Of a DNA stretch of 38,100 bases, positions 1-8,738 are shown in pieces. A model generated the notes under the pieces. It ran no database searches. It saw only the letters and a list, made by a program, of their open reading frames with translations, and was not told the DNA's origin. The position numbers were made by a program, and so were the translations under genes. Each line of letters starts with the position of its first letter. Positions within the stretch are counted from its first letter, which is position 1. Origin of the DNA: Gemmatimonadales bacterium (GTDB lineage: Bacteria > Gemmatimonadota > Gemmatimonadetes > Gemmatimonadales > GWC2-71-9); assembly GCA_025935995.1 (NCBI GenBank), contig JAICUF010000013.1, positions 1 through 38,100 on the forward strand, in the 5' to 3' direction.

Positions 1-1332
1 ATGGTCAAGAGCGCGCAGGACATCATCGGGACCCGGACGGCGGCCAAGGCGATCGAGGAGATCTTCAACGTCATCCACCCGGCGCCGACCAAGACCGCGC
101 TCAAGGACATCTTCACCGCCGAGTCGGCGTCGCAGTTCCTCGACCGGGTGGCCAACTTCTCGGCGCTGCTCTCCGAGGATGACACCTACGCCCAGGCGCT
201 CAAGAAGCTCGACGACGCGATCGCGAAGGCCGAAAAGACCCGCGACGAGGTGCTGGCCCAGCTCTACGAGAAGATCCGGCCGCTGGAGCGGAGCTACCGC
301 CAGCTCCATCTCTTCTTCGAGAACGCCGACGTGCGCGACGGCGTGCAGCGGCCGCCGGTCGAGTTCTTCATCTTCAACGCCGACACCAAGGCGATCACGA
401 AGGACGCCGACAGCTCCACGATCGTCGCCCTCGACGAGTTCATCCAGAGCCGGAACGACAGCTTCAACTTCCGGCAGTTCATCTGCAACCTCGTCGTGCC
501 GGGCTACGTCCCCGACAACGTGCGCAAGCGGCTCGAGGACATCGCCAACCAGTGGGGCATGCTGCTGATCGGCGACCTCAAGGACGAGCAGAGCTTCCGC
601 TCCCTGAGCGACCAGTTCCGCACCGACGGCGGCGCGTACGAGTTCCTCAAGCGTCCCGAGGACAAGGCCGCGGCCGACGTCGTCGTGGCGGGCTACGTGA
701 AGCTCCGCGACAAGCACTGGTTCGAGAAGGCCGACGGCGACGCCGACGACGCCGACCTCTTCGCGCCGGCGTCGATGCTCTTCGCCGGCTCGCTCGCGCG
801 CACCGACCGCTCGACCGGCGGCGGCATCGCGCAGGGGCCGGTGGGGATGATCTTCGGCAAGATCCGCGGGGTCGAGAAGTCGCGCATCGAGCCGCGCATC
901 TCGCAGATGGAGCATCTGTCGATGGAGCGGCAGATCGTCACCATCATCCGGAACGAGGACAACGATCTCTGCTTCGTGGGCAGCCGCTCGCAGGCGGAGG
1001 ACCCGAAGGGCGTGCTCAAGTTCTTCACCTCGTACCGCGTGCTCCGCTACCTCGAGCGCCGGATCGCCGTCTACCTGCGCCGCGTGGCGGAGCAGCGCCT
1101 CACGCGCGATCTCGTGAAGGAGCAGGTGCGGAACCCGATCGAGGACTTCCTCGAGGACGAGAAGAAGAAGGGCACCATCTACAACTACACCCTCGACATC
1201 GACATGGACGAGGACAAGTTCGCTCAGGGGGTGCTCGACATCGGCCTCGAGGTGCTGCCGGTGGGACCGGCGGAGACGTTCAACCTGAAGATCGATACCC
1301 CGAAGTTCAACAGCGCCAAGGAAGCGAAGTGA
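1..1332 (+). CDS. tssC: T6SS contractile sheath large subunit TssC (VipB-like)
   Basis: This is the large subunit of the T6SS sheath, which polymerises with TssB around the Hcp tube in the cytoplasm and contracts to fire it. At 443 residues it is shorter than proteobacterial TssC (about 490) and closer to the Bacteroidetes-type (DUF5458) form. Visible features are an early helical segment with I-R-P-L-E-R-S-Y-R-Q-L-H-L-F-F around residues 93-107, matching the LEGSWRGL-like segment of TssC, and a C-terminal sheath core with F-T-S-Y-R-V-L-R-Y-L-E-R-R near residues 342-354. The assignment rests on these features plus the Hcp, VgrG, TssK and ClpV genes that follow. The reading frame opens at the first base of the window, so the true start and any upstream TssB cannot be checked. 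A phage or eCIS tail sheath is the alternative, but TssK and ClpV argue for T6SS. Confidence 0.8.
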   Translation: MVKSAQDIIGTRTAAKAIEEIFNVIHPAPTKTALKDIFTAESASQFLDRVANFSALLSEDDTYAQALKKLDDAIAKAEKTRDEVLAQLYEKIRPLERSYRQLHLFFENADVRDGVQRPPVEFFIFNADTKAITKDADSSTIVALDEFIQSRNDSFNFRQFICNLVVPGYVPDNVRKRLEDIANQWGMLLIGDLKDEQSFRSLSDQFRTDGGAYEFLKRPEDKAAADVVVAGYVKLRDKHWFEKADGDADDADLFAPASMLFAGSLARTDRSTGGGIAQGPVGMIFGKIRGVEKSRIEPRISQMEHLSMERQIVTIIRNEDNDLCFVGSRSQAEDPKGVLKFFTSYRVLRYLERRIAVYLRRVAEQRLTRDLVKEQVRNPIEDFLEDEKKKGTIYNYTLDIDMDEDKFAQGVLDIGLEVLPVGPAETFNLKIDTPKFNSAKEAK

Positions 1333-1634
1333 CCGACCAGGAGCCGGAGGAGACACCCGACCTCCGGCACACCGAGCATGAGCAGCGCGACGTGCGGGTG
1401 ACGCGCGACCTGTCGGGCGGGGGCCACCTCGCCCGGGGCGACCGGACCCGCATGTCGCGCCTCAATTTCAGCGCCCGCGCGCGCCCGGCGGATCCGGGCG
1501 AGCGCGACCGCACCTTCGCCGAGCGCGACGCGGCATCGGTCGAGGTCCCGCCGCCGCCCCCGGAACCGGCCGCGCCGGATCCGGCGGCCGACCCGTCACT
1601 CATGCAGCGGGTGGGCAGGCTCTTCGGGCTCTAG
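1329..1634 (+). CDS. Small charged, proline-rich protein in T6SS operon, function unknown
   Basis: This encodes 101 residues, starting at a GTG that overlaps the tssC stop (GTGA). I do not recognise a family. The N-terminal two thirds are hydrophilic and rich in Arg, Asp and Glu, followed by an acidic/proline stretch (V-E-V-P-P-P-P-P-E-P near residues 72-81) and a short amphipathic tail, S-L-M-Q-R-V-G-R-L-F-G-L. There is no signal peptide or membrane span. The tight coupling between sheath and tube genes suggests a T6SS-specific accessory role, such as a sheath or tube adaptor. That role is inferred only from position. A disordered linker with a C-terminal docking helix is one possible architecture. 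Confidence 0.55.
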   Translation: MTDQEPEETPDLRHTEHEQRDVRVTRDLSGGGHLARGDRTRMSRLNFSARARPADPGERDRTFAERDAASVEVPPPPPEPAAPDPAADPSLMQRVGRLFGL

Positions 1635-1655
1635 GCGCGTCCGCCGCGACGCGCC
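1634..1655 (+). promoter_or_regulatory. Perfect 8-bp hairpin just upstream of hcp
   Basis: GGCGCGTC at 1634-1641 pairs exactly with GACGCGCC at 1648-1655 around a six-base loop. It begins at the last base of the upstream stop codon and ends about 27 bases before the hcp start. No T-run follows, so it is unlikely to be a simple intrinsic terminator. A processing or mRNA-stabilising hairpin protecting hcp mRNA is plausible, because Hcp is needed in great excess over other T6SS parts. Confidence 0.35.
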
Positions 1656-1682
1656 GTACATCACCGGACGAGGGAGGGCTCC

Positions 1683-2162
1683 ATGGCAGGCGCCACGTAC
1701 AAGCGGGTGATGCTGGAGATCGACGGGGTCAAGTTCTTCCCGGTCGAAGCGAAATACACGCTCAACCGGCAGGCCAACAACGTGGGGCGAAGGGTCGGCG
1801 AGTCGCTCGTGGGCCGGGCGTACGCGTGGGTGGACGCCGCGCAGATCGACAACATCAGCCAGAACAACCAGGTCGAGCTCTGGAAGATGGCCACCGAGAG
1901 CAAGGACCCGCTCCACAAGGTGTCGATCACCTACTACCTCGACGACAGCGACAAGGTGCTGAGCAACATCGAGTTCATGGGGTGGATCTCGGTCTTCCAG
2001 TACACCAACCCCAAGATCTCCAACGTGCCCGGGACCGGCGGCACCATCGGCACCGCCGACGCCGCGGCGACCGGCACGCTCAGCTTCGCGAACCTGCTCT
2101 ACCTCGAGCTGGCCGTGGTCCTCGACGAGGCGAACGTCACGAAGCACAAGTTCACCAAGTAG
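1683..2162 (+). CDS. hcp: T6SS tube protein Hcp (TssD)
   Basis: Hcp forms stacked hexameric rings that make the T6SS inner tube and are exported with VgrG. The 159-residue length fits the family. The sequence has the expected beta-rich pattern: a first strand Y-K-R-V-M-L-E-I-D-G-V, a mid-protein amphipathic segment and later strands such as H-K-V-S-I-T-Y-Y-L. There is a Gly/Thr/Ala-rich insertion near residues 115-135 (P-G-T-G-G-T-I-G-T). The ATG is preceded by a strong Shine-Dalgarno, GAGGGAGG, about six bases upstream, consistent with high expression. This is the strongest ribosome-binding site in the T6SS operon. The gene lies between the small proline-rich gene and tssE. Confidence 0.85.
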   Translation: MAGATYKRVMLEIDGVKFFPVEAKYTLNRQANNVGRRVGESLVGRAYAWVDAAQIDNISQNNQVELWKMATESKDPLHKVSITYYLDDSDKVLSNIEFMGWISVFQYTNPKISNVPGTGGTIGTADAAATGTLSFANLLYLELAVVLDEANVTKHKFTK

Positions 2163-2165
2163 GCG

Positions 2166-2531
2166 ATGCCGCCCGTCCGCACCATCGGCTTGCCGCTCCG
2201 GGTCACGCCCGACGGGCAGCTCGAGCGATCCGAGGGTGCGACGGCGGTGCTGCGGCTCATCCAGGCCATGGTGGCCACCACCGCCGGCAGCTGGCCCCAC
2301 GCGCGGTGGTTCGGACTGCACGAGCGATTCCTCGCGATCAACGCCGACGTCGAGGATCAGGCCGGGCTGGCGGATGCCATGAACGACGCGCTCACCCGGC
2401 TCGGCGTCGACTGGGCCCGGGTGCGCCAGGTGCGGAGCGTCCGCGGCCCGGCCTTCGGAGAGCGCCGCTTCGACGTCGTCCTCGCCGTGGGCGACGAGGG
2501 CCAGCCCGTCTCCGCCTCCATCACTCCCTGA
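2166..2531 (+). CDS. tssE: T6SS baseplate wedge TssE (gp25-like)
   Basis: This 121-residue protein belongs to the GPW/gp25 baseplate family. It would sit at the sheath-baseplate junction and start sheath polymerisation. It shows the N-terminal L-P-L-R-V-T-P-D-G start, an A-V-L-R-L-I-Q-A-M helix and a later helix-rich half ending in strands (R-F-D-V-V-L-A-V). The gene starts three bases after the hcp stop with no obvious Shine-Dalgarno, suggesting translational coupling. Identification rests mainly on size, fold pattern and position before vgrG. It is the least certain of the core T6SS assignments. Confidence 0.65.
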   Translation: MPPVRTIGLPLRVTPDGQLERSEGATAVLRLIQAMVATTAGSWPHARWFGLHERFLAINADVEDQAGLADAMNDALTRLGVDWARVRQVRSVRGPAFGERRFDVVLAVGDEGQPVSASITP

Positions 2532-2562
2532 GTTCCACCGGCCCGCCGAGGAGATTCCCCGC

Positions 2563-4485
2563 ATGGGCGTTCTGATCACGGCGAGCCTGGGCGGCGGCCG
2601 GCTGACCCTGCAGAATCGCGAGATCGAGCACCTCGAGATCACTTCGAAGCTCGGCGAGCCGCACCGCTGCCTCCTGCGCTTCGACCTCGACACCAATCAC
2701 CCGGAAAACCTGCAGGACTTCCACGGTCAGCTCGCCGTCGAGATCGCCGATGACAGCATCCTGGGCGGCGCGAAGGCGGTGCTCTTCGAGGGGCTCATGA
2801 CGGGCGGGACCCAGGACCACCAGCTCGCGGGCGGCGGCTCCCGCTTCGAGGTCCGCGCCGCCAGCCCGCTGCTGCTGGCGATGGAGCGCCATCAGTCGGC
2901 GACGGTCCGCTCGACGACCTGGGACGAGGCCGCCTCGCTGCTCCATCTGTCGGTCATCGGGCCGAAGCGCTTCCAGGTCCCGTCTCTCGGGTACCGCATG
3001 TTCGGCGAATCGCGGCTCGAGTTCATCCGCCGCCTGGCGGACGACGCTGGCTATTTCGTCGTCGAGCGGGACGGCGTGGTGCAGCTGCGGTCGGAATTCG
3101 ACGATGCCGCGCGCCAGCCACTGACGTGGGGCCGCGAACTCCTTGCGTTGCGGGCGCGGAGCGAGCTCGCCAATCACACCTGGCGGGGCGGCGTGTACGA
3201 ACAGCGCGTCAAGGCCGATTTCCGCTTCCGCATGCAGCGGAAGGAGCCGGTGGTGACCGGCGCCCTCAAGCTGACCGAGGCGGTGCGGCAGGCCGCGCCG
3301 ACCTATGCCGACCAGACGGAGCCGAATCTGCTCATGTCCACCTCGCGGGCGCCGTTCCGCGACGTGTTCAGGGACGCGCTGCAGCGGGAGAGTGAGCGGA
3401 CCCTGGGCGCGTCCGTCGTCGTCGAGGGCGAGTCGCGGGACTTCCGCCTCCGTCTCGGATCCACGGTGCAGCTCAACGATGCGCCGGGCTTCCCCCTGCC
3501 GGGATCGACCGGCGTGTTCGGCCTGGTCGAGCTGGTGCACGTGTGGGACGCGAGTGAATACCGCAATCGGTTCACCGGCAGCCCGTGGAAGAATTTCAGC
3601 AACGCCGCGCGGCCGCCGCTGCGACCTGCACCCGGTCCGTTCCTCGCGGAAGTGCTGCCGACCGAGCCCGGCATCCTGGCGGAGGGCGCAGTCAAGGTCC
3701 GGATGGCGCACATGGACGTGGACGACGAAAATCACTTCCTCTACGCCAGGCTGGTCACCCCGTTCGCGGGCAACCAGCGCGGGATCATCTTCGTTCCGGA
3801 GCCCGGCGACGAGGTGCTGGTATTCTTCGACCAGGGGGATCCCGAACACCCGGTCTGCCTCGGCAGTCTCTGGAACGGCAAGGACCAGTGCCCCGGAATC
3901 GAGCCCAAGCAGATCGTCACCAAGAGCGGCAACGTCCTGGCGTTCCATGACGACGGCTGGATCGAGCTGTACACGCCGGAGGGGAAGTGCATGCTGCAGC
4001 TCTCCGACAAGGACGGGAAGACCCGCGTGACCCTCCACTCCGAAGGCGACCTCCTCCTCGAGGCCCGGGGCCAGATCCAGCTGCGTGCCGCCTCCCTCCA
4101 CGAGGCGATCGGCGGCGGAGTGATGCGCGACATCGGGGGCGACGAGACGGTGAAGGTCGGCGGGCAGATGAACCATTCGTCGAGCGGGATGATGACGCAT
4201 GAATCCGAGGCGGGCGCGTCGTACGAGGGCTGCGGCTCGGTGCTGGAGCTGATGCCGGGACAGGGTCGTCTCACCGCGGCGACCAGCATCGTCGAGGGTG
4301 ACGTCATGGCGGTGGTGTCGGGCGCCTCGGTGCAGCTCAACCCGCCGGTCGTGCCGCCCAAGATTCCCGTGATTCCCGTGCCCAAGCACCTCCCCGGCCA
4401 GCTGGGCAGCTCGTGGGGGAAACGGGCGGTGCCGGAGCCCACCGCCCGCTTCGAGAGCGACCAGGACCCGCCCCCCGACGCCTGA
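2563..4485 (+). CDS. vgrG: T6SS spike protein VgrG (TssI)
   Basis: This 640-residue protein is the T6SS spike, a trimer that caps the Hcp tube and carries effectors. Residues 1 to about 340 form the gp27-like base, with F-I-R-R-L-A-D-D-A-G-Y-F near residues 160-171. Residues about 370-445 are a gp5 OB-fold, including V-K-V-R-M-A, G-I-I-F-V-P-E-P-G-D-E-V and P-V-C-L-G-S-L-W-N-G. A beta-helical needle of short repeated segments follows. The last 50 residues are proline-rich and basic/acidic (P-P-K-I-P-V-I-P-V-P-K) and are too short for an evolved effector domain. No PAAR gene or clear effector/immunity pair follows. A GAGGAG Shine-Dalgarno lies nine bases before the ATG. Confidence 0.9.
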   Translation: MGVLITASLGGGRLTLQNREIEHLEITSKLGEPHRCLLRFDLDTNHPENLQDFHGQLAVEIADDSILGGAKAVLFEGLMTGGTQDHQLAGGGSRFEVRAASPLLLAMERHQSATVRSTTWDEAASLLHLSVIGPKRFQVPSLGYRMFGESRLEFIRRLADDAGYFVVERDGVVQLRSEFDDAARQPLTWGRELLALRARSELANHTWRGGVYEQRVKADFRFRMQRKEPVVTGALKLTEAVRQAAPTYADQTEPNLLMSTSRAPFRDVFRDALQRESERTLGASVVVEGESRDFRLRLGSTVQLNDAPGFPLPGSTGVFGLVELVHVWDASEYRNRFTGSPWKNFSNAARPPLRPAPGPFLAEVLPTEPGILAEGAVKVRMAHMDVDDENHFLYARLVTPFAGNQRGIIFVPEPGDEVLVFFDQGDPEHPVCLGSLWNGKDQCPGIEPKQIVTKSGNVLAFHDDGWIELYTPEGKCMLQLSDKDGKTRVTLHSEGDLLLEARGQIQLRAASLHEAIGGGVMRDIGGDETVKVGGQMNHSSSGMMTHESEAGASYEGCGSVLELMPGQGRLTAATSIVEGDVMAVVSGASVQLNPPVVPPKIPVIPVPKHLPGQLGSSWGKRAVPEPTARFESDQDPPPDA

Positions 4486-4486
4486 C

Positions 4487-6199
4487 ATGGCCAGCACGCC
4501 GTCGGTCCTGGGCTCCGCCGCGCGCGATGCGGGCGAGATCGCCGCCGAGCTCCGGCGGGAGTTCGACGTGGCCCTGCAGCAGCGCTACGGCACGCAGGCC
4601 CAGGCCGATCCCGTCCTCGCGACCCTCTTTCACGCCTTTGCCACGCAGATCGGCCGGCTCTACCAGGAGGCGGAATACGCCTTCCCCCTCGGCGTGCTCG
4701 ACGATCTGCTCGCCGGCCTCGGCATGCCGGCCCGGCTCGCGCAGCCCGCGCAGACGGTGGTTGCGCTCACCGGCATCACCCGCCGCGAGCGGCTCGCGCT
4801 CGACACGGAGTTCATCGGGACCGCTCGCTCCGGCGAGCGCTTCGCCTTCGTCCCCGACGATTCCATCGAGCTCGCTCCGACCGAGCTCCGCTTCGCCGCC
4901 ATCTACGAGAGCGGGCGCCTCACGACCATTTCGGGGGCGCGCCCGGTCAAGGGCGGCGCCTTCACCATGCCCTCCACGGCCGCGCTTGCCCTGGGTGCCG
5001 CGCCACCCGCCCTCTGGATCGCGCTCGATGCCGACGCGCCACACCTCGGCGGCCTCGGCATGATGCTCGACACGCTGCCGCTGGGTGGCCCGGTGGCGCG
5101 CTCGCTCGAGCTGAGCCCGTGGCACCTGCTCGACGCCGCCGGCGCCGTGACGGAAGCAGGCACACTGCGCGCCCGGCGCGGCCGGGGCGGGGTCCGGCGG
5201 CTGCAGTGGCTCGATGACATGTCGGCGTCTGACACCGACGATCCGATGGCGCGGGTGGTGAATCTCGCGGCCGGCCCCTACGGCGAGCAGGTGTTCATCT
5301 TTCCGCCCGTGCCGGAGGACCGGCGCTGGCGCGGCACCCTGCCGCGCGTCCTCGCTCCCGCCATCCCGGCTCTGCTGCCCCCCGACCAGGCCCGGGGACT
5401 CGCCCAGCCGCTCGCATGGCTGCACGTTCCGCTCGCACCGGGGACGCCGGCGGTGGCGAGCTCGGTGCAGCGGATCGCGCTGAACGCCGTCACGGCGTCG
5501 AACATGGAGGTCGTGGCCGAGCAGGTGCCGTTCGACCGTATGGGAACGGTGGTGACCCTCGAACCCGAGGGTCGCAAGGGACGGTTCCTGATGGGCGTCC
5601 TCAGCGTCACCGGCGAGCGGGGCTCCGCGTATGCCGCCGACAGCGCACTCGATGCCCCGCTCGGCGCGGGCCGCTGGCGCTACCGCGAGCGGCGGCTCGA
5701 TCTCCGCCCGGCGCAGGATCCCGCCGGCCGCCTCGACACCTACGCCATGGTCCGGCTCCTCTACTGCGACGGCGAGAGCGCCAACGGGATCGATCCGGGC
5801 GGGGTCCGCCAGCTCGGCTCGCCGCTCGGGAACGTGACCGCCAAGGTTTCGAATCTGGTGCCGAGCCGCGCGGGCGCCGCGCCACCCGAGTATCCGCCCG
5901 CGCGGCTGCGCTTCGCCGAGCTGGTGCGCACCCGCGAGCGCGTGGTGACGGCGGCCGATGCCGAGATCGCCGTGCGCGCCTTCGAGCCGCGGGTTGCGGC
6001 CGTGGCGGTGACGCCGGTGACGTCGGTCGAGGGCGGTCGCGCGCGGCAGGGTCAGCACGTCGCGGTGTCGGTCCGGCCGGCGGATTTCGCGGATCCGGAA
6101 GCGGAGCTGCCGCGACTCGGCGCCCAGCTCGAGCGGCACCTCCGGGAGCGCGCCGTCCTGGGGTTCAACCTGAGCGTGAGCGTCACCGCCGATGGCTGA
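4487..6199 (+). CDS. tssF: T6SS baseplate protein TssF (VasA-like)
   Basis: TssF forms the baseplate wedge with TssG and TssE and links it to TssK. The 570-residue length and position match the family. Early residues show the helical pattern L-R-R-E-F-D-V-A-L and a run of hydrophobic helices, with D-L-L-A-G-L-G-M-P near residues 73-81. The centre contains R-V-V-N-L-A-A-G-P-Y-G-E. The C-terminal domain resembles gpJ-like wedge proteins, and the end F-N-L-S-V-S-V corresponds to the last beta strands. The start is one base after the vgrG stop and the end overlaps tssG by eight bases. Divergence from proteobacterial TssF is high, so the call leans partly on gene order. Confidence 0.75.
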   Translation: MASTPSVLGSAARDAGEIAAELRREFDVALQQRYGTQAQADPVLATLFHAFATQIGRLYQEAEYAFPLGVLDDLLAGLGMPARLAQPAQTVVALTGITRRERLALDTEFIGTARSGERFAFVPDDSIELAPTELRFAAIYESGRLTTISGARPVKGGAFTMPSTAALALGAAPPALWIALDADAPHLGGLGMMLDTLPLGGPVARSLELSPWHLLDAAGAVTEAGTLRARRGRGGVRRLQWLDDMSASDTDDPMARVVNLAAGPYGEQVFIFPPVPEDRRWRGTLPRVLAPAIPALLPPDQARGLAQPLAWLHVPLAPGTPAVASSVQRIALNAVTASNMEVVAEQVPFDRMGTVVTLEPEGRKGRFLMGVLSVTGERGSAYAADSALDAPLGAGRWRYRERRLDLRPAQDPAGRLDTYAMVRLLYCDGESANGIDPGGVRQLGSPLGNVTAKVSNLVPSRAGAAPPEYPPARLRFAELVRTRERVVTAADAEIAVRAFEPRVAAVAVTPVTSVEGGRARQGQHVAVSVRPADFADPEAELPRLGAQLERHLRERAVLGFNLSVSVTADG

Positions 6200-7109
6200 C
6201 ACGCCCGTCATCATGCCCGATCTGGCCGGTGTGCGCCGGACCGCGCGGCACCGCGTCGACTCGGCCCTGCTCACGCTGCTGCGCCTCGGCGTGGATTTCG
6301 GCCGCATCGTGCTGGAGGCCGCCGGTCCGGGCGAATCCGCCGGCGCGGTCGTCGCCCAGGATCCGCCGCCGGGCACCGCACTGACACCGGTGTCGCGGAT
6401 CGCGCTTCGGGTCGGCGGCAGCGGCGGCCTCGACCTGATGCCGTTCCCCCTCCGGGACGAGAGCGACACCGAGTTCCGCGTCGACCGGCTCTTCGCCATC
6501 TTCGACAACCCGGCCCTCAAGCTCGGCTTCTTCCTGCGGCAGGGCGGGGCCTATCTCGCGCTGCACCCCGATGAGCCGCTTACGGCCCGTCGCTGGCTCG
6601 AGGATCTCTTCTCGGTGTCGGCGGAGCCCTGGCCGGCGGAGCGGTGGCACCCGCTGGCCCGCCTCATTCCGCGGCTGCACGCGCTGGGCGGCACCGCGGC
6701 GGCGGTCCGGGTCGCCATGCGCGCGATGTTCGATCTGCCGGTGGCGCAGGTGCGCGTCCGCCGTCGAATGGTGCCGGTCGCGGCGCCGGCCGTGATGCGC
6801 CTGGGCACGCGGAACGGGCGGCTCGGTTACGACGCGATGCTCGGCGGCGGGATCGTCGGCGACGCGCACCTGGAGATCACCTACGGCCCGCTCTCGCTTC
6901 CCGAGTGGCGTCGGCACGGGACGCCGGCGGCCGCGCGCGAGCGCGAGGCGCTCTTTCCCTACATCCTTCCCGCCCAGCTGTCGGCCGTGACCGAACGGTG
7001 GCAGGTGGGCGACGCGGCGGCCGGCACGCGGCTCGACGCCGCCGCGAGCCCCGCGCTGCTGGGCGTCAATGCGTATCTGGGTGCGATTCCCGTCAGGAGA
7101 GCTGCGTGA
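6192..7109 (+). CDS. tssG: PASTA-domain fusion of T6SS baseplate protein TssG
   Basis: This protein has 305 residues and two parts. Residues about 7-75 form a PASTA domain: M-P-D-L-A-G-V at the start, then G-A-V-V-A-Q-D-P-P-P-G-T-A-L and a closing strand R-I-A-L-R-V-G-G. Residues about 80-305 are TssG-like, with P-F-P-L-R-D-E, a central R-L-H-A-L-G-G-T, and a C-terminal R-L-G-T-R-N-G-R-L-G followed by Y-G-P-L-S-L. PASTA domains usually bind peptidoglycan or beta-lactams outside the cell in Ser/Thr kinases and penicillin-binding proteins, whereas TssG is cytoplasmic. The fusion is therefore unexpected. The remaining TssG part is shorter than usual (about 225 versus about 330 residues). The gene overlaps tssF by eight bases and tssK by four. 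Confidence 0.75.
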   Translation: MADTPVIMPDLAGVRRTARHRVDSALLTLLRLGVDFGRIVLEAAGPGESAGAVVAQDPPPGTALTPVSRIALRVGGSGGLDLMPFPLRDESDTEFRVDRLFAIFDNPALKLGFFLRQGGAYLALHPDEPLTARRWLEDLFSVSAEPWPAERWHPLARLIPRLHALGGTAAAVRVAMRAMFDLPVAQVRVRRRMVPVAAPAVMRLGTRNGRLGYDAMLGGGIVGDAHLEITYGPLSLPEWRRHGTPAAAREREALFPYILPAQLSAVTERWQVGDAAAGTRLDAAASPALLGVNAYLGAIPVRRAA

Positions 7110-8713
7110 CGAGCGACGAAAGCGGAATGCGGTCGGTCAACTGGATCTCGGGCATGCTGCTCACCCCCGACCACTTCAGCGCACAGGACCGCTACATCGA
7201 GGGAGCGTTCGGCTGGCTCCTGCGGCACGCGGTCCCGGCGACGGGGCTGCTCGGCGGCGGCGTCCGGCTCGAGGCGGCCGAACGCGGGCTCGCGGCCTAC
7301 GATCCGCGGCTCGAGGTGAGCGATGACGGCCGGCTCGTCACCGTGACGGTGCTGCAGGCGCGGGGCATCACCGCCGGCGGCGAGCCGGTGGACGTCGCGT
7401 CCGGCACGGCCGTGCGCGGCGAGACGCCCAAGGCGGAGCTCGCCGGCGCGCGTGAGGTCTACGTGTATCTGCTCCGCACCGGTGAGCGGGAAGAGGATCC
7501 TGCGTCCGTCGGCGCCGATCCCGCCAACCCGGTGATGGCCGCCTTTCGCCGCCCGAAGTACGAAGTGCGGTTCGGCGTGCCGGCCGACCAGCTCGAGCAT
7601 GCGCTCGTCGTCGGGCGCCTCCGCCGCGCGAGCGAATCGCTCGGGTTCGAGCGGGACAGCCAGTTCATCCCGGCGTGCGCCACCATGATGGCGCACAGCG
7701 AGCTGTTCGCCGGCTGGTCGCGGCTCCAGTCGGACCTCAACTACCTCACCGGGCAATTCGCCGAGCTGCACCGTGCCGTCGCACGCTATGCCGAGCAGGT
7801 CGGACGGCGCGGCGTCGACAGCCGGGGCGACCTCGATGTGCTCGCCTTCACCGAGCGAGCCGTGCTCGCGCTGGACGCGTGCGCGGCCGAGACGGCCGAT
7901 CCGGCGATCGCGCCCGCCCGGTTCTTCGACCAGATCGACCGCCTCGGCCGCCGCGTGGCGCTGGCGCTCGACCTGAGCAGCGCGACCCAGGCCTACTTCC
8001 AGACCCTCACCGGCGCGGACGCGGGATACGGCGATCTGCTCGAGGAGGAGCGCGGCGTGCTCGCGGCCCGGCGCGACGCCGGCGCCCGCGACGACCTTCG
8101 GCTCGCGCTCAGCCGCGCCGGCGACACGCTCCAGCGGATTCGCCGACTGGTCGAGGCGCTCGAGGGCAAGTACGTGGACTATCGCGTCAACCGCTCGGTG
8201 GACGCCGTCCGTTTCCTCCTCGATCGCCAGGGGGAGCAGTTCTACGTGGCGGTGGCGACGCCCGGTCACCCGCAGCGCGAGGGCGACCTGCTCACCTTCG
8301 TCTTCAGCCAGCTCGCGCTGGCGGGCCGCCACGAGTACCGGCTCGTCCTGCTGGGCGATCCGCAGGGCACCTCCGGCTGGCAGGTCGGCGACGAGCTGAA
8401 CGTCGACCTCCGGGTGAACAGCGAGGCCGGACCCGGCCGGCCGATCTCGCGCGCGGTGCCCTGCGAGATCCCCGGCCAGCGCAACTTCGGCGTCAACTTC
8501 GAGACCCCGCCCGATGTCGCCACCATCGCGGGGCTGAGCGTGCAGGTGCAGCCGGCGCATCGGGTGCGCGGCGCCGTGCTTTTCCAGCGGAAGCTCGGGC
8601 TCGTGGCGGAGGCGCCGACACCACCGTCGCCGTCCCCGGCGCCCCGTCCGGCGGAGGCTCACCCGACGCCGGCGGCGATGCCCAAGATCACCATCCGCAA
8701 GCCAACCGCCTGA
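7106..8713 (+). CDS. tssK: T6SS baseplate connector TssK
   Basis: TssK trimers connect the baseplate wedges to the membrane complex. Starting at a GTG that overlaps the tssG stop (GTGA) gives 535 residues. A GGAGA Shine-Dalgarno lies about five bases upstream. The hallmark N-terminal motif [12 protein letters not shown], typical of TssK, is at residues 13-24. The middle has long helices ([21 protein letters not shown]). The end is a Pro/Ala/Thr-rich linker followed by P-K-I-T-I-R-K. It is longer than the typical 445 residues, mainly through an expanded N-terminal region and this tail. TssK's C-terminal domain normally contacts TssL/TssM, so the tail could be adapted to a different membrane partner. 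Confidence 0.85.
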   Translation: MTSDESGMRSVNWISGMLLTPDHFSAQDRYIEGAFGWLLRHAVPATGLLGGGVRLEAAERGLAAYDPRLEVSDDGRLVTVTVLQARGITAGGEPVDVASGTAVRGETPKAELAGAREVYVYLLRTGEREEDPASVGADPANPVMAAFRRPKYEVRFGVPADQLEHALVVGRLRRASESLGFERDSQFIPACATMMAHSELFAGWSRLQSDLNYLTGQFAELHRAVARYAEQVGRRGVDSRGDLDVLAFTERAVLALDACAAETADPAIAPARFFDQIDRLGRRVALALDLSSATQAYFQTLTGADAGYGDLLEEERGVLAARRDAGARDDLRLALSRAGDTLQRIRRLVEALEGKYVDYRVNRSVDAVRFLLDRQGEQFYVAVATPGHPQREGDLLTFVFSQLALAGRHEYRLVLLGDPQGTSGWQVGDELNVDLRVNSEAGPGRPISRAVPCEIPGQRNFGVNFETPPDVATIAGLSVQVQPAHRVRGAVLFQRKLGLVAEAPTPPSPSPAPRPAEAHPTPAAMPKITIRKPTA

Positions 8714-8738
8714 CGCCACCGGCGACGGAGCGATCGTC

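Noticed and set aside
1-1332. Phage or extracellular contractile injection sheath for the first gene.
   Set aside because: Neighbours include TssK, ClpV, Hcp and VgrG, which together are characteristic of a T6SS.
2521-4497. A 658-residue minus-strand frame opposite vgrG.
   Set aside because: It is fully covered by the vgrG coding frame and shows an Arg/Glu/His-rich shadow composition.
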